This document shows positions 30,252-41,358 of a stretch of DNA of 64,000 nucleotides, piece after piece (the first letter of the stretch is position 1; the number at the start of each line of letters is the position of its first letter). The translations under genes and the position numbers were made by a program. Source of the DNA: Metaphire vulgaris (lineage: Eukaryota; Annelida; Clitellata; Crassiclitellata; Megascolecidae); assembly GCA_018105865.1 (NCBI GenBank), contig CM030861.1:12779015-12843014 (forward strand), written 5' to 3'. The notes below the pieces were generated by a model, which ran no database searches, was not told the origin of the DNA, and was given only the letters and a program-made list of their open reading frames with translations.

Positions 30252-32222
30252 TATCATCACCACCAAATGTGAAAAAGATAGCAGTGATTTGCTGCCTTTC
30301 CAATGCATTTATTTCTTTCTGTAGTAATTTATGGCTGGGTCTTTTCTTAATTTGTTACTTGGAGTGTACAGTACTGTGCTACTAAAGTTTGTGATGTCAG
30401 AACTGTGGTGATTTCAGTACTGAATATAAGTTTTGAAGTACCAATTTTCCAAACATCATTTTAACGAGCTTTCAAGTTCATTGTCTTGAATATGTTGAAG
30501 GCATGGAAAGTTGAAAATGATGCTTATGTCTCTGTCTGGCTTTTGAAACATGAGGGCTCATGCGTCTGTTGGCTACATGGTCCTACAAGATACCCTCTTC
30601 ATTTTTCAACTGTCTCTTTAGTAGCATATATCTTGTATAGTTTTGTCTTGTCTTTAACCGTCTTCGCTCTGAATATTGGCTGCATTGTGGACTGCCTTCT
30701 TCCAAGTGTTACGGTCTTCTGCTGTTCTTGTTGCCTGTTCTATAGTGAGTCGTGTCCATTCTCTGACGTTGTTTTCACGCGTTTTACTTGGTCTACCTCT
30801 TTTTCACGATCTTGGCACTGTGCCTTGTATTATTTCTTTCTCTTCCTTGTAATTGTGTGATGTATTCTATGTGTAAACGATAATTAATATGCAAATTTAC
30901 ATTAACGCATCGCACATCTGTATATTAGTGTTTGCACGTTTAATATGCATTTGAATATGCCGGCTTCGTGGGTTTGACGTGTCTTAGTGGATAGCAAATT
31001 CAACTGTACTGTGCAAAGGGGGTTTTTATGATATAATAGTGCTTTGATTTTGACCTATTGTGTTTATTTTTAGGTCGGTCTGGTGTTAATTTTCTCGATA
31101 CCAGAGAGACTTCGATGTTTTACCCTTCAGCCACATACAATACGTTTAGTGACTCACTGCCTGGTTATAATATTGGTCTTAATAGTCTCTCCAGTAAGTT
31201 GGCTTATGGTCCTGAGTGTATTTAGAGTAGAACTTTTTATATTTTACTGCAATGTACTGTCCAATGTGATGTGCCACTGTGTATTGGATGGCATTGGATA
31301 TAACGTACCTTGGATATAATGAACTACATTTTACTGACCCACTGTGTACATTATAATTATGTACGTTATAGTGAAATTTTACTGTACGTATATTATTTTA
31401 TGTTGATTAATGAATTGCTTTAAGTTTCTCATATAACGAAATACTATTCGGCCGATTGTTTAGCAGTTACGCTGTGTTACTATTACAGATGTGTAATTTA
31501 TGTGTTGTAGTTCCCTCTTCAAGTATCGGTCAATCCATGCAGTGTGTATCTGCCGATCAATCCAACCATCCCATTCCTAGAGCTAACAATTATAGCTACA
31601 GTGGTAAGCATAACATGGTGTCTGCAGATTACGATACAAATTATTTCTGTTTCAGATAAAATAACATAAGCCTATAAGCCAGTGATAGCCTGACATTTCT
31701 ACTACTGTAATTTCTTTCATTACTTTACTATCTTGCATGCAGATGCAGAGGTAAGTAAGTAAAATCTTGTGGATTTATATAGTGCATTTGAAGGTAGTAT
31801 GGTAGTAGCTGCTTATTTTTAGGCATTTAGTCTGCCTTGAAATAGCTATATGTATAGGCAAGGGACAATAGCTAGTCAGTTAGGCAATTGTCAAAGGTAT
31901 GCCATATAAATTTGAGTTCTTCTCAGTTATGAAAAGAGTTTGCATAATAAATTAGTTACTGTTATTAGTTATTAGTTAGTTACTGTAATTATTAGGCTGA
32001 TTTTATTTTATGTGGATTTTATTTTCAGATAACCTCAATTGGATATCCTGTAAGATTTGTTTTATACATAAATGGATGTATATACTTATTCCCTGTGGAC
32101 ATGGCTTATGCGGTTATTGTTATAGTCGTATTTTCAATATTTGTCCTTTCTGTAGAAAACCTATTCTACAAAAAATAAAAGTTTTGCTGTCAAGTAATTT
32201 AGTGCATGATCCTGGTGAATAG
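28867..32222 (+). CDS. RING gene E: Ser/Asp-rich protein with C-terminal IAP-like RING
   Basis: Exons: 28867-29282, 29600-29690, 30076-30195, 31074-31193, 31511-31603, 32029-32222. From exon 2 on, phases fit exactly (0 in, then phase 1 at every junction). Exon 1 starts with ATG at 28870 and reads MEETENPSDSPGGG, then a run of Asp. Its frame meets a stop at 29256, whereas the expected donor at 29282 belongs to another frame (LSNLTNNVSRLTQ), so exon 1 is broken or misassigned. Middle exons are Ser/Thr/Tyr-rich (FYPSATYNTFSDSLPGYN) without a known fold. The last exon is a RING, C-x2-C-x11-C-x-H-x2-C-x2-C-x7-C-x2-C (SCKICFIHKWMYILIPCGH), followed by a short tail as in IAPs. No BIR seen. It looks related to gene D in layout. 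AATAAA occurs at 32473 and 32899. Confidence 0.68.
29901..29981 (+). mobile_element. 81-bp TTAA-flanked MITE, divergent copy 3
   Basis: TTAACCCCTTAACTGGG faces CCCAGTTAAGGGGTTAA. The core keeps CAATGTAAAATGGA but is otherwise diverged, and the termini are perfectly symmetrical. In an intron of gene E. Confidence 0.75.
30198..30262. repeat. (CAT)n microsatellite
   Basis: CAT/CAC triplets just after the donor of a gene E exon. The poly-His frame across it is intronic. Confidence 0.9.
30660..30840 (-). pseudogene. LINE C-terminal fragment (minus strand)
   Basis: Read on the minus strand: KRGRPSKTRENNVREWTR, then EDRNTWKKAVHNAANIQSED and a stop. A typical C-terminus of a non-LTR retrotransposon protein. 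It lies in an intron of gene E, opposite in strand. Confidence 0.75.
31245..31384. mobile_element. Degenerate pogo-like MITE
   Basis: ATATAACGTACC and TACGTTATAGTGAAATTTTA near the ends match the 58264-58444 family; the left end is decayed. Intronic in gene E. Confidence 0.5.
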
Positions 32223-32559
32223 TTTGTTACTAAAATGGCGCTTTAGAAGTTCGCTGACAATGATGATGATGATGATGATCTATTCTGATAAGCTATCACT
32301 ATGCAACTGCTGTCAGATTAGTGTCTAATCAATCAATTTGTCAATCTGTAGTTTTTAAAAAACTGTAGTTTTTAAAGAACATAAAGAATTAATTAAAATT
32401 TTTTGTATGGTATCATGAAGAGACATCTCTGATGTTAATGAATGATTGATACAAACAGGACAAATCATTTTGAATAAACCTACAGATGTACTGTAAGTCT
32501 ATTGTGAAATGACTTTAGATCGATCAAAAGACTATGTGTAACATAGCAGAGGTGAATAT

Positions 32560-32862
32560 ATGCTTTATATTACCCGGTACTTATATAGGGCTAGTATATT
32601 ACTTGCTTTATATTACTTAGATAGGGCTAGTATATTACTTGCTTTGTATTACTTAGATAGGGCTAGTATATTACTTGCTTTATATTGTTTAGATAGGGCT
32701 AGTATATTACTTGCTTTATATTATTTAGATAGGCCTAATATATTACTTGCTTTATATTACTTAGATAGGCCTAATATATTACTTGCTTTGTATTACTTAG
32801 ATAGGGCTAGTATATTACTTGCTTTATATTATTTAGATAGGCTAATATATTACTTGCTTTCC
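32560..32862 (+). repeat. 36-bp minisatellite, ~8 copies
   Basis: Unit begins AGGGCTAGTATATTACTTGC and continues TTTATATTACTTAGAT; neighbouring units differ by a few bases. Because 36 is a multiple of three it gives an open frame (YLDRASILLALY repeated), but there is no splice or start support. It lies 340 bases past the gene E stop. Confidence 0.9.
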
Positions 32863-33295
32863 AAATGCTGTTGAGAAATTGTATTTTGAATTTGCATGAA
32901 TAAAGATTTTGAATTTTGTATGTTTGTCTTAAAATTAGATGTTCAAAATCAAAACGACAATCTCTCTTCATTATAATAAGGTAAAATGCTAGTTTTCTTT
33001 AAATAATTAGGCTGATACAGTACAGTACATTTATTACATTACTGGATGTCCAATATTAGTTTCTTTGGCTTACCTTACTTGCTAGAGTGCACCGGTAAAA
33101 ATGCAGTAGTTGGGGGTCTAATTACCAGTACCTAATTTTCAATATTCAACGCTTTTCCTCCACAAAGACTGCACACAAGGACATCTCTCTAACTGTACAG
33201 TAGAGCTGGAAACGCTGGCTAGGAGGTGGGGTGGGTGGGAAGGGCTACTCTGGCTTGGACCAATCGTGCACGGAATTTGTTCAAGCCCGCTGAGA

Positions 33296-33545
33296 AATTT
33301 TCTGGGGTAGTAGATAGGGTCAGAGAGATTTTTACACCCCCTAACACCCCAACCTGAAACCGAAACCCCCCAATCGAGGGATATTTTGACACCCCCTCCC
33401 CGAATTTGAGACCGACACCCCTCCAACACCCCCCAATCTGAGCTAGGGATGACCTTTTTCAGACTTTTTGCTTGTCAGACTTTTATGGAGCTTCATAAGT
33501 GTTTTTTTGACACCCCAAATTCACAATCCTAGAAACTACCCTGGA
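33296..33545. repeat. GC-rich dispersed repeat (ACACCCC-rich)
   Basis: C-rich blocks (GACACCCCCTCC, CCTCCAACACCCCCC) and TTTTTCAGACTTTTTGC resemble, in reverse, the G-rich repeat at 36001-36150 (GGGGGTGTCGG, AAAAAGTCTGACAAG). Confidence 0.6.
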
Positions 33546-33749
33546 TATGGTGATCGGAACAAAATTGATATATTTGTATACTGCATTCACAAATATATAG
33601 AGTATCTTATATTTTTGCAAGGGGGTGCAGAATTGCGAATTATGTTGGTCCTATATATCGCAAAAACACGGGGAGGTTGTTTGAAATCGAGTGGGTCTCC
33701 AGGGACCCACCACCACCGAAACTATGCACAAGGGTCCCCCCCAAGACCT

Positions 33750-33815
33750 TGATACTTTGATGTTCTACTCTTCAGCTACATACGATACTTGTATTAGTCT
33801 CTCCAGCACCATCAT
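33750..33815 (+). pseudogene. Fragment of a gene E exon
   Basis: ACTTTGATGTTCTACTCTTC and CAGCTACATACGATAC match the gene E exon at 31074-31193, then jump to its end (TTAGTCTCTCCAG), losing about 35 bases between. A partial duplicated exon 80 bases past the IAP B stop codon, on the other strand. Confidence 0.65.
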
Positions 33816-33906
33816 GACATGAAAATGAAGTTCCAAGCAGTGTAGGAAATGTCCATTATAATTATTGCAACAGTAAGCTGGCGAATTTCGTGCCGTGCCT
33901 GTCGAG

Positions 33907-36651
33907 TTAAGAGAGAAACGTCTTGACTGTTCCGCGAATGAAAGTCCTGCACATGGGACAGTTGCGCAGCTGCGGCGAACAGGTGGAACAGCAGATGAGA
34001 TGACCGCAGGGCAGGAACACCGTGTCCACCTCGGCGTCCATGCACACCTTGCAGGTCCTCTGCTCGCGCATCAGACGATTCTCCTCTTCCAGGTGACTCG
34101 TGGAGTCTGCGAGACAATATAATAACCATTAACCACACAGATAACAACGCGTAAGTACATCCATTCACACCTGCAAGTGCTCCTTATAGCGTGATCAGTG
34201 GCGCTGCCAGGATTCCAGAATAGGGGACATCGCTTATTCTAGACCCGCGTTTTACCTTCGCAGCTTGACACTGCTACTAATTTATCAATGCCGAAACGGC
34301 TTGGTTGGTCGACGGCGCCACGACTCGCTACCGGAAGGAGGGTCACCCATCCAAGCACCAGCCGCGCTCGACGTTGCCTAACTTTGGTGTTCTGACGGGA
34401 ACCGGTCGCACAACGCCGAGTACATCGGTAAATCGAAAGTCAATTTCAGTCAATACCTTCGCCTTCGATCTCTTCCAGTTTGTGCTCATCCAGAAGAACC
34501 TTTTCCGGGACGCCAGGTTCTTCCTCTCTAGGTTCTTCGGCTGTTGCTGACTTCTTTTTCCTGTTCTTTTTCTTCTTCGCGGCTATAAACCAAATTTGAT
34601 TCGTTCGCTAATTCACATTTGTTTTACCGTTTGTCCCAATATAGCGTCGGTAAAACAGCGTAAGTACGGAGTAGAATATAATCACAGATCCTATATTAAT
34701 TAACGAGGCCAATTTTATTTGGACTTCCAGAGACCAGAGAATCGATGTCCTCTTACACAGGGGCCTTACGAGTGTCTCTTGAAAACAAACCTACAAAAAT
34801 AAAACTATCATAATTTCGATTCAGTGGCGGCTCTAGGATTTGGCAAGTGGGGGAGGGGGGCGTTGGGGTGGCAACTTCTAATCATGGGGGCCAACCATTT
34901 GTTGTTTAATGTATGTAGCATTAAATATAGGGTCCCAACTGGGGGCCAGGCACTCAATAGGGGGCACGGCCCCTGGTTCCTCCCCCGGTGGAGCCGCCAC
35001 TGTTTCGATTCATACATCGAGCTAAATTTTCGGCAAGACTTAATTAAGCTAAGGTAATTTTTTCCTCCATATTTGATTTGAACGTTGTGGCCTGCTACTT
35101 AGACAAGCAGAAACATAGGGACGACAATAGATTGGTAACAGAGCGGGGTTCTAGTCCCTAAAGATCGGCTCAGCCTTCACTCGCTATGATGGATGAGCCG
35201 GGTGCTTTGAAGAAGTATAGTTGAAGCTCTTTTTACCTTTCGCCTTCGTTTGAATCGCTTCGGGAATCGGTAACATGACAGCGGTTTCTGCTTTCAAGGA
35301 AATTCTGCTGTTATTGTCCGATGAAGAAGAAGAAGAAGATGATGATGATGATGATGATGATGATGACGACGACAATGTTGAATAACCTAGAAAACAAAAT
35401 TATGACAGATTCCGTTGTTTCTGTTTCTTATTTGGCATTTGACAACGTCACAACGCTAATCAAATGGAATATTAAGGCTTTGCTTAGGCATCTATTTTTC
35501 TTGATCACATAACATAATAGCATGATAACAAAAGCGCGATAACGAAGTTTTGCTAAATTGTAGTGGCGTAGCCAGGGTTCCGAAATTAGATGGCATAGCG
35601 ACCATTTTCGGATTCAAAAAGTCTCTGACGACCAAAAAGGTCGGTCAATGAGTCCTTACATTCGTGCATTCTCTTCGATCATACTACCTACTACCCCCCA
35701 CGCCCCAATTCTCAACGGTTTTGTGCAAATCCCACACCGGTCCGAACCAGAATAGGGGGCCTGGTGGCCGCTACGCCAATGCTAAAATATGACGACGCTG
35801 ATAGTCGCACAAATGCACGATGCAAAAAAGGATAATTCTTAAGCAGTAAAACGCTGAAAATAAATTCCAAGATATAAGACGCTATAGAGCTAAGAGGAAA
35901 TGTATAAATAATTGATTATATATCTTTTAAATGTATACCTACTTAGGCAGTAATTCGTCACTGATCAGGCCGAAGCATATTTTGTAGGATTATTATCAAT
36001 TTGGGGGTGTCGGTAAATTCTGGGGGCCCCTGCCCAAAAAGTCTGACAAGCGAAAAAAGGTAATCCCATAGCTGAGATTTGGGGGGGGGGGTGTCAGGGG
36101 GTGTCGGTCTCAAGTTAGGGGGTTTGGGGGTGCAAAAATATCCCTGGGCCTAAGTAAGCCTTGGCAATGCTGAACACTTCGAGATCGGAACTGATCTCAT
36201 TTAACAACGTGATACTTTACGAACAACGCATTTGGTGCTCACCGGAACTTCTCGATGATACTGAAGATGCGGAGAAGGACTGATGCACTGGGATTCTGAC
36301 TGATTCACTAGTCAAAACCGCTGCTCCGGCTGCACTGGCTGCTGTCTCCGTTTCTTCCAGTTGGAAGAGGGCATCGAGCAGAGTTTCGGCATTTGGAAAA
36401 TCGTCTCCTAGTCATTCAGTAGAATTAATTAATCCATTTGTAGACTCAAAGAAAAGAGGACAAAGAAGGAGAATACAGGAACAGACCCACTAGACTGACT
36501 AAAGAGGACAAGAGGGCAAAGAATCAGATTACACAGCAAGACCATAATGCGAATGAATGGCTGGGCATAATATAGTGGTTACAACACAGGGCAGACCCCA
36601 CTGAACCACTCTAAACCACGCTACTGTTATTACATTTATTAATATTAATAT

Positions 36652-36713
<62 letters not shown>

Positions 36714-39298
36714 TCTAGTCACTGTAAGATTTCTTCCCTTCATTTTAACCCCTTAACCGTGTATTTAACTGTAACTCAATGTAAAATGGACGGATATATC
36801 CAGGATCCCCAGTTAAGGGGTTAAACCCCACTAGATTTCATTCATATAGAAAGGACTTAACGCCTTGAAGCAGACTGCAAAGTAACGCGTTATGTTACAG
36901 AATCTGGCATGCAGTGAAAAGTGTCTTTCTCCTACCTGTTGTCGATAGCCTCGATTCGATAACGGCTTTGACCCTATCCCGAGAATATCCCATACTGAGG
37001 ATAGTTCGGACAGTGTGGGTATCTAACTGCGCTTCTCTTGGTTCTGCGCCCTGACCGACAACATCCGAGTGCATCTACAGACACAAATTCCAGTTTCTAT
37101 TCCGTCTGTCTTAAGATAAATTACTTTACGATATTCAAGAAAGATCTAAACTACATTTAATATTGGAAGATGTTCCGTAATAACGTAATGTAATAGAATA
37201 TTTGTAAGGCGCTTCTTCTGAAGAATCACTAAGAGGCACTCCCACTGCGATTACCGCATTATTGATAAAGAGACGTGTTTTTAAGGGCTTAGTAATATTA
37301 CTGAACAAGGAAGACTACCACATAGCTTGATTATATGCAAATAGCGATGCTTTACCGTCGGAATCGAGTTTTCCGGAACCAAGGATCTGCTCGCCGGTTG
37401 GTGGGTCCTGATGTATTGACAGTTTTTGTACCACCTGTTGTGTTCCGCCCACGGATCGTCGTCTGGTTCCCAGTCCCTGAGATTTCCACCGCATTGGAAG
37501 CAACGTACCTTGTCGTTGGGCCCTGAGAGACGACACAAGATCAAAGATCAAACTGTTACAAGATAATGTGACTTCAAATTAGTATAAAGGCATGTAATGC
37601 TACTACTAGCGCTAAATATCGCATACGCTGAAATCTCCATAGCAAGGTAACTATTTTTGGTGAATTTACCAGTGGCGTAGCCAGGTTCCGGAATAGGGGG
37701 GGGGAGAACGTCAACATTCTGGGCAAAAACGTCTCCGACGAGAAAAAAGGAATTCTTCGCACATTCAAGTATTCTCTTGATCATGCAACACCTCCCCAAT
37801 TTCTCAACGGCTTTGTGCAAACCCCACGACCGGTCCCAGACAGAATAGACCCTCCTTCCGTGGCTACGCCAATGGTAGTTTTACAGATGGTCTTACCGAC
37901 ATAGAACCATCCAGCGTCAGCCAGGCCTTCCGCTGTTTGTCCAACTGCAATTATCCCTCCACGAAACGATTCAACTCGAACTGAATAATCGAAATATTCA
38001 GGATACTTTGGAGCATCACGTGCCACAGACTGCTCAGAAATAAATAGACAACGGTCTTAAAGTGACTGGACCGCTCCACGTATCTTTCAATAGTCTCTAA
38101 TCTCTATAGAGATAGCATCTGTGTGCATCTATACAGACACTATTTAACGCTTTTGCCAACCACTGAATGATCTCATCCGTTTAGCTTAATATAAATTATT
38201 ACTTCTGCTCAAGAACCCGCAATTCGCAACCAGTATTGTAAGACAGAGCCCCTGATTCAAAGGCATGATTATAACACACTTCATTGAAATATTACGTAAG
38301 CTTGCTAGCAGTGCTAGTGCATTTAATTGCACAGTTTTCACTAGATATGCGCCGATAAGCGACATCGACCGATTGTTTCGGGGCCGATAATCGGCCACAG
38401 GCATAATCGGCTTGCCTCTAGTTTCCACGTCCAAAGAACGCCAGCTTTATGTTTCTTTACCTGTTCCGAGGCTCTTCTCTCAGTTATTGTAGATCCTAAG
38501 ATAGGATTCGATCCATTTGCGTGCGAAGGAATGATCTGCAGTGGTTGCTCTACAAGTAAATGGCCGCCTCGATCCACAGTATTATTTTCGCTTGTAAGAT
38601 GATCGCTGTGAACTTGAAAAGATGGACAGTTGGGAAATTGTTTCTTGTGTTTGGTGCGTGGGGTATCAGTCGGTTCCCAGTTACTGAGGCAACCTCGACA
38701 GTGCACGCATTGAACTCTATCGTCCGTGCCAGTGTAGAAGAAGCCTTCTCTCGCCAAATCCACCGGACTGGCGTTTGCACTGGAAGGCCAATCGTAGAAG
38801 GTACTCAGGCGTTGCTTCTCGTCTCCAAGCACGCGGAAATCTGGATGAATTCTGTCGACGGTAGAAGCATTCCTGTTCAGAAACAATCGACTTTTTCTGC
38901 GCCCGAGAAAGCGCCTGATCATAAATCGAGTAAACTCCGCTAAGATTTTCGTCTGAATTAGTTGTATCGTCGATAAAAATTATTCCGGCGTCATCGGACT
39001 CAGTTCGACTTTCAGCTTTGGTATTATTAGAAATTGATACACAACAATCCAATGAAACGTTATCTTTGCAGTTTCTGTCCAGAAGCGGACAGTGTGGCGC
39101 CACCTGTCGATGTCTTGTCACGTGATCGTTTCCCTCAGTCCATCCTTTTAGGCGGATCTTGCACTGGAAGCATTCCACTTCGTCCTCGTTTCCGACATAG
39201 ACGAATCCGGCTCTTGCCAGTGACAGTGGACTCATTTTGGCATCATTGGGCCACAAGGCATACGTGGCCAATCTAACCAGTTCCTTAGACAGGTCCAT
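33907..39298 (-). CDS. IAP B: three-BIR, UBA, RING inhibitor-of-apoptosis protein (one frame break)
   Basis: Exons on the minus strand: 39298-38461, 38029-37897, 37522-37356, 37074-36936, 36407-36243, 35386-35237, 34582-34457, 34106-33907. All junction phases fit, about 638 aa, the size of cIAP-type proteins. Exon 1 holds BIR1 (Cys43, Cys46, His63, Cys70; C-x2-C-x16-H-x6-C) and BIR2 (CVHCRGCLSNW). BIR3 spans exons 2-3 (ADAGWFYV, then CFQCGGNLRDW). UBA spans exons 4-5 (THTVRTILSMGYSRD, GDDFPNAETLLDAL). Exon 6 has a run of ~18 Ser, exon 7 is Lys- then Glu-rich, and exon 8 gives HLEEENRL and the RING (TCKVCMDAEVDTVFLPCGH). Between BIR1 and BIR2 the frame slips by one base near an A5 run (38892-38896); this may be an assembly error or a true inactivating mutation. 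Family role: E3 ligase restraining caspases and acting in immune signalling. Confidence 0.9.
34236..34422 (-). mobile_element. 5S rRNA-derived SINE, copy 2
   Basis: Minus strand: 5S-like head (AAGTTAGGCAACGTCG, CTTGGATGGGTGACC), then the shared body ending CTGCGAAGGTAAAACGCGGG. In an intron of IAP B, same strand as the gene. Confidence 0.8.
34822..35002 (+). mobile_element. CAGTGGCGGCTC MITE with perfect 8-bp target duplication
   Basis: 181 bp, termini CAGTGGCGGCTC and GAGCCGCCACTG, flanked by TTTCGATT at 34814-34821 and 35003-35010. In an IAP B intron. Confidence 0.92.
35561..35781. mobile_element. CAGTGGCGTAGCC-type MITE in IAP B intron
   Basis: Ends TAGTGGCGTAGCCAGG and GCCGCTACGCCAATG. 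Internal GACGACCAAAAAGGTCGG is typical of the family. Confidence 0.7.
36590..36713. repeat. LINE-type tail with (TAG)n microsatellite
   Basis: GCAGACCCCACTGAACCACT and TCTAAACC precede ATT-like triplets and about 60 bases of TAG. Same junction as 21549-21580 with a different triplet expanded. In an IAP B intron. Confidence 0.75.
36745..36824 (+). mobile_element. 80-bp TTAA-flanked MITE, copy 4
   Basis: Nearly identical to copy 1 at 3156-3235; in the intron between the two UBA exons of IAP B. Confidence 0.82.
37670..37874. mobile_element. CAGTGGCGTAGCC MITE inside BIR3 intron
   Basis: Ends CAGTGGCGTAGCCAGG and GTGGCTACGCCAATG. It takes up 205 of the 374 bases of the intron that splits BIR3 of IAP B, ending 22 bases before exon 2 (37897). 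Confidence 0.78.
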
Positions 39299-39459
39299 GT
39301 CAACCTAAATATCCACGACTGTATGCCAAAAAAAGTATCAAACTAGACATGTCACAATACAACAATGAATTTTAAGTATGCTAAGCAATCGTTATTATAG
39401 GCCTATACTACGAAATGAACTTACTACGGATGAAGGATTTAAGCCTTCTCTTATACTAT

Positions 39460-39522
39460 TTAACCCCTTAACCGTGTATTTAACTGTAACTCAATGTAAA
39501 ATGGACGGATATAAGGGGTTAA
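39460..39522 (+). mobile_element. 63-bp TTAA-flanked MITE, internally deleted copy 5
   Basis: Left arm and core match copy 1 up to ACGGATATA, then join directly to AGGGGTTAA; about 17 bases of the right arm are missing. Confidence 0.75.
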
Positions 39523-40043
39523 ATATTTGATAAGTGCAATTTGGTATCGCAAAGATAAAAAGTTGATCTTTATGTGTTAGATTTGATCGTTTGTCATCAG
39601 CAGGTTTTGTGATTTAATAAGACGTATGCAATTTTCACCATGCACCCTGCAGTCTATTCTTCGAAAAGGATATAGGGACCTACTGCCATGGCAACACAAG
39701 GTACTTCGTCTTTTAAAAAATTCCTCAACCAAGGGGCAAAACTGCATGGATCCAGTGCTTATATTCGTATTGTATTCGTTATCACCTCTAAACAATATAC
39801 TGTACTGTATACAAAAGCAAGGAGAGTAATCGTACATGTACGAACAAAAGTATAAAATTAAAATTCAACAGTTATATATAGGAGCTAGGCCTATACAGTA
39901 TTGCTAAAAGCGACGCGAAAATTTTTCTCGATTTCAGTGACGCAGAGCGAATGCTTAGAATTCGGAATAAATTGAAACATGCGAAAGTCGCCTAATGTCG
40001 AAATGTAGATTCGTTGAAGACAGCGAATGTCTTAGAATTGGTG

Positions 40044-40254
40044 CAATAATGAAACTGATTCCAGATCCAAAAGTATCCGCCTATAAAACCATCCATCCAT
40101 CCATATAACCATCCATCCATCCATATAAGCCGTAGGCCTAGCCTATAACCATCAGTAGAAAATGCGGAATTTAAGAAAAAATATTTTGCTCGGATATAAT
40201 AGGCGATTGAATGGCACAAGCGGTGATGCAATTGGAGTGGATATTTTGATCCTT
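40044..40254 (+). repeat. ~210-bp direct repeat, copy 1 (partner 45004-45214)
   Basis: Almost base-for-base identical to 45004-45214, including two CCATCCATCCATATAA clusters and AGCGGTGATGCAATTGGAGT. The near-identity indicates recent duplication. Function unknown. Confidence 0.9.
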
Positions 40255-41292
40255 AATTATGGTTGCATGAATTTGTTGATTTCTGCAATGAAGGGCTTCT
40301 CATATTTTCTCGATTTTGAGGGCAAAGGGTAAATCATGGGGGTAAATGTTCTAATATGTCCAATATACATGGAAATGCGCAAAAGCAGAACAGGAACAGG
40401 AGCAGTTTGCACAATACAGTGTATCGAATTTCATGAGAGTTCTTAACGCGGTGATACAAAGGTCTTTGTTCCTATCTATCGTTTTCCTCCAGACTTCGAA
40501 CCTGACCTGTAGCAGGGACAACCCCCGTCGACAATCACTACTACCCTACCACCCCACCCTCGAAATATTTCTCATCGGTTTTGAGCACATAAAAGAGTTC
40601 TGAATATTAGACGTAGCCTAACTGAGAGGTGCCTGAGACAAATTCCACGAGTCCACGACTGGTCCCAAATCAAAATATTGGTCTGGCCCCTTTGGCCTCG
40701 CTAATTGGCAGTCTGGTTGAGTCAGACTTAGAGCACTGAGCAGACATGCGTCTGTCGCTAATGACGATCTGTCACAGACAGCAGAAAAGCGAAGTTTTTA
40801 GACACAGAAGACTGTCAACTAACAACATGTAACAATCGTAATAACGTATAATAAAGACAATTAGCAAATGCCAATGGCAATAGCAATAGTTTTCCGTGGA
40901 ATTAACGCATAGTCTATCATTCTATGTAATCGCGATATTTTGATATGTAGCGCAATTCGATACCACAACTGCTTACTGCGCTTAGCGCTATATTCAAATC
41001 ATGGCTAAGTTAAATAGGATAACGCAGATACGCCCGTTTCGCCTGTACGCAGCCAATGTAAAAACCTGGAGAGATAGGTCCGTAATGACCAAGAACCAAC
41101 GCGGAAAGTGGATAGAAGGTACATGGAATGCATTGGCAATGCATCGGTTTCTTGTATGCGGGCGTATCCTGGACCTCATGCATTCAATTCTTCGCCCACT
41201 CGGAGTGGACTCGTACGAGTCCTACGCTTATGTCCAGCGCTGTATCCCCCAAAGCGCTACATCAATTTTAAATATACATACTAGGAAACATA

Positions 41293-41358
41293 GGGGCTGT
41301 CCATTAATTTCGTCAACAAAAATGCCCAAAATTGTTGACATAATAACTAATGGACAGC
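41293..41358. mobile_element. 66-bp hairpin element, GGGGCTGTCCAT termini
   Basis: GGGGCTGTCCATTAATTTCG faces ACTAATGGACAGCC with an inner TTGTTGAC-type inverted core. Related to 15793-15843. Confidence 0.6.

Noticed and set aside
32560..32874. 104-codon repetitive frame (YLDRASILLALY)
   Set aside because: 36-bp minisatellite whose period is a multiple of three; no start context or splice support.
36243..36407. Treating 36243-36407 as intronic because the acceptor has a weak pyrimidine tract
   Set aside because: GDDFPNAETLLDAL and the exact phase match with IAP A and C show it is the second UBA exon.
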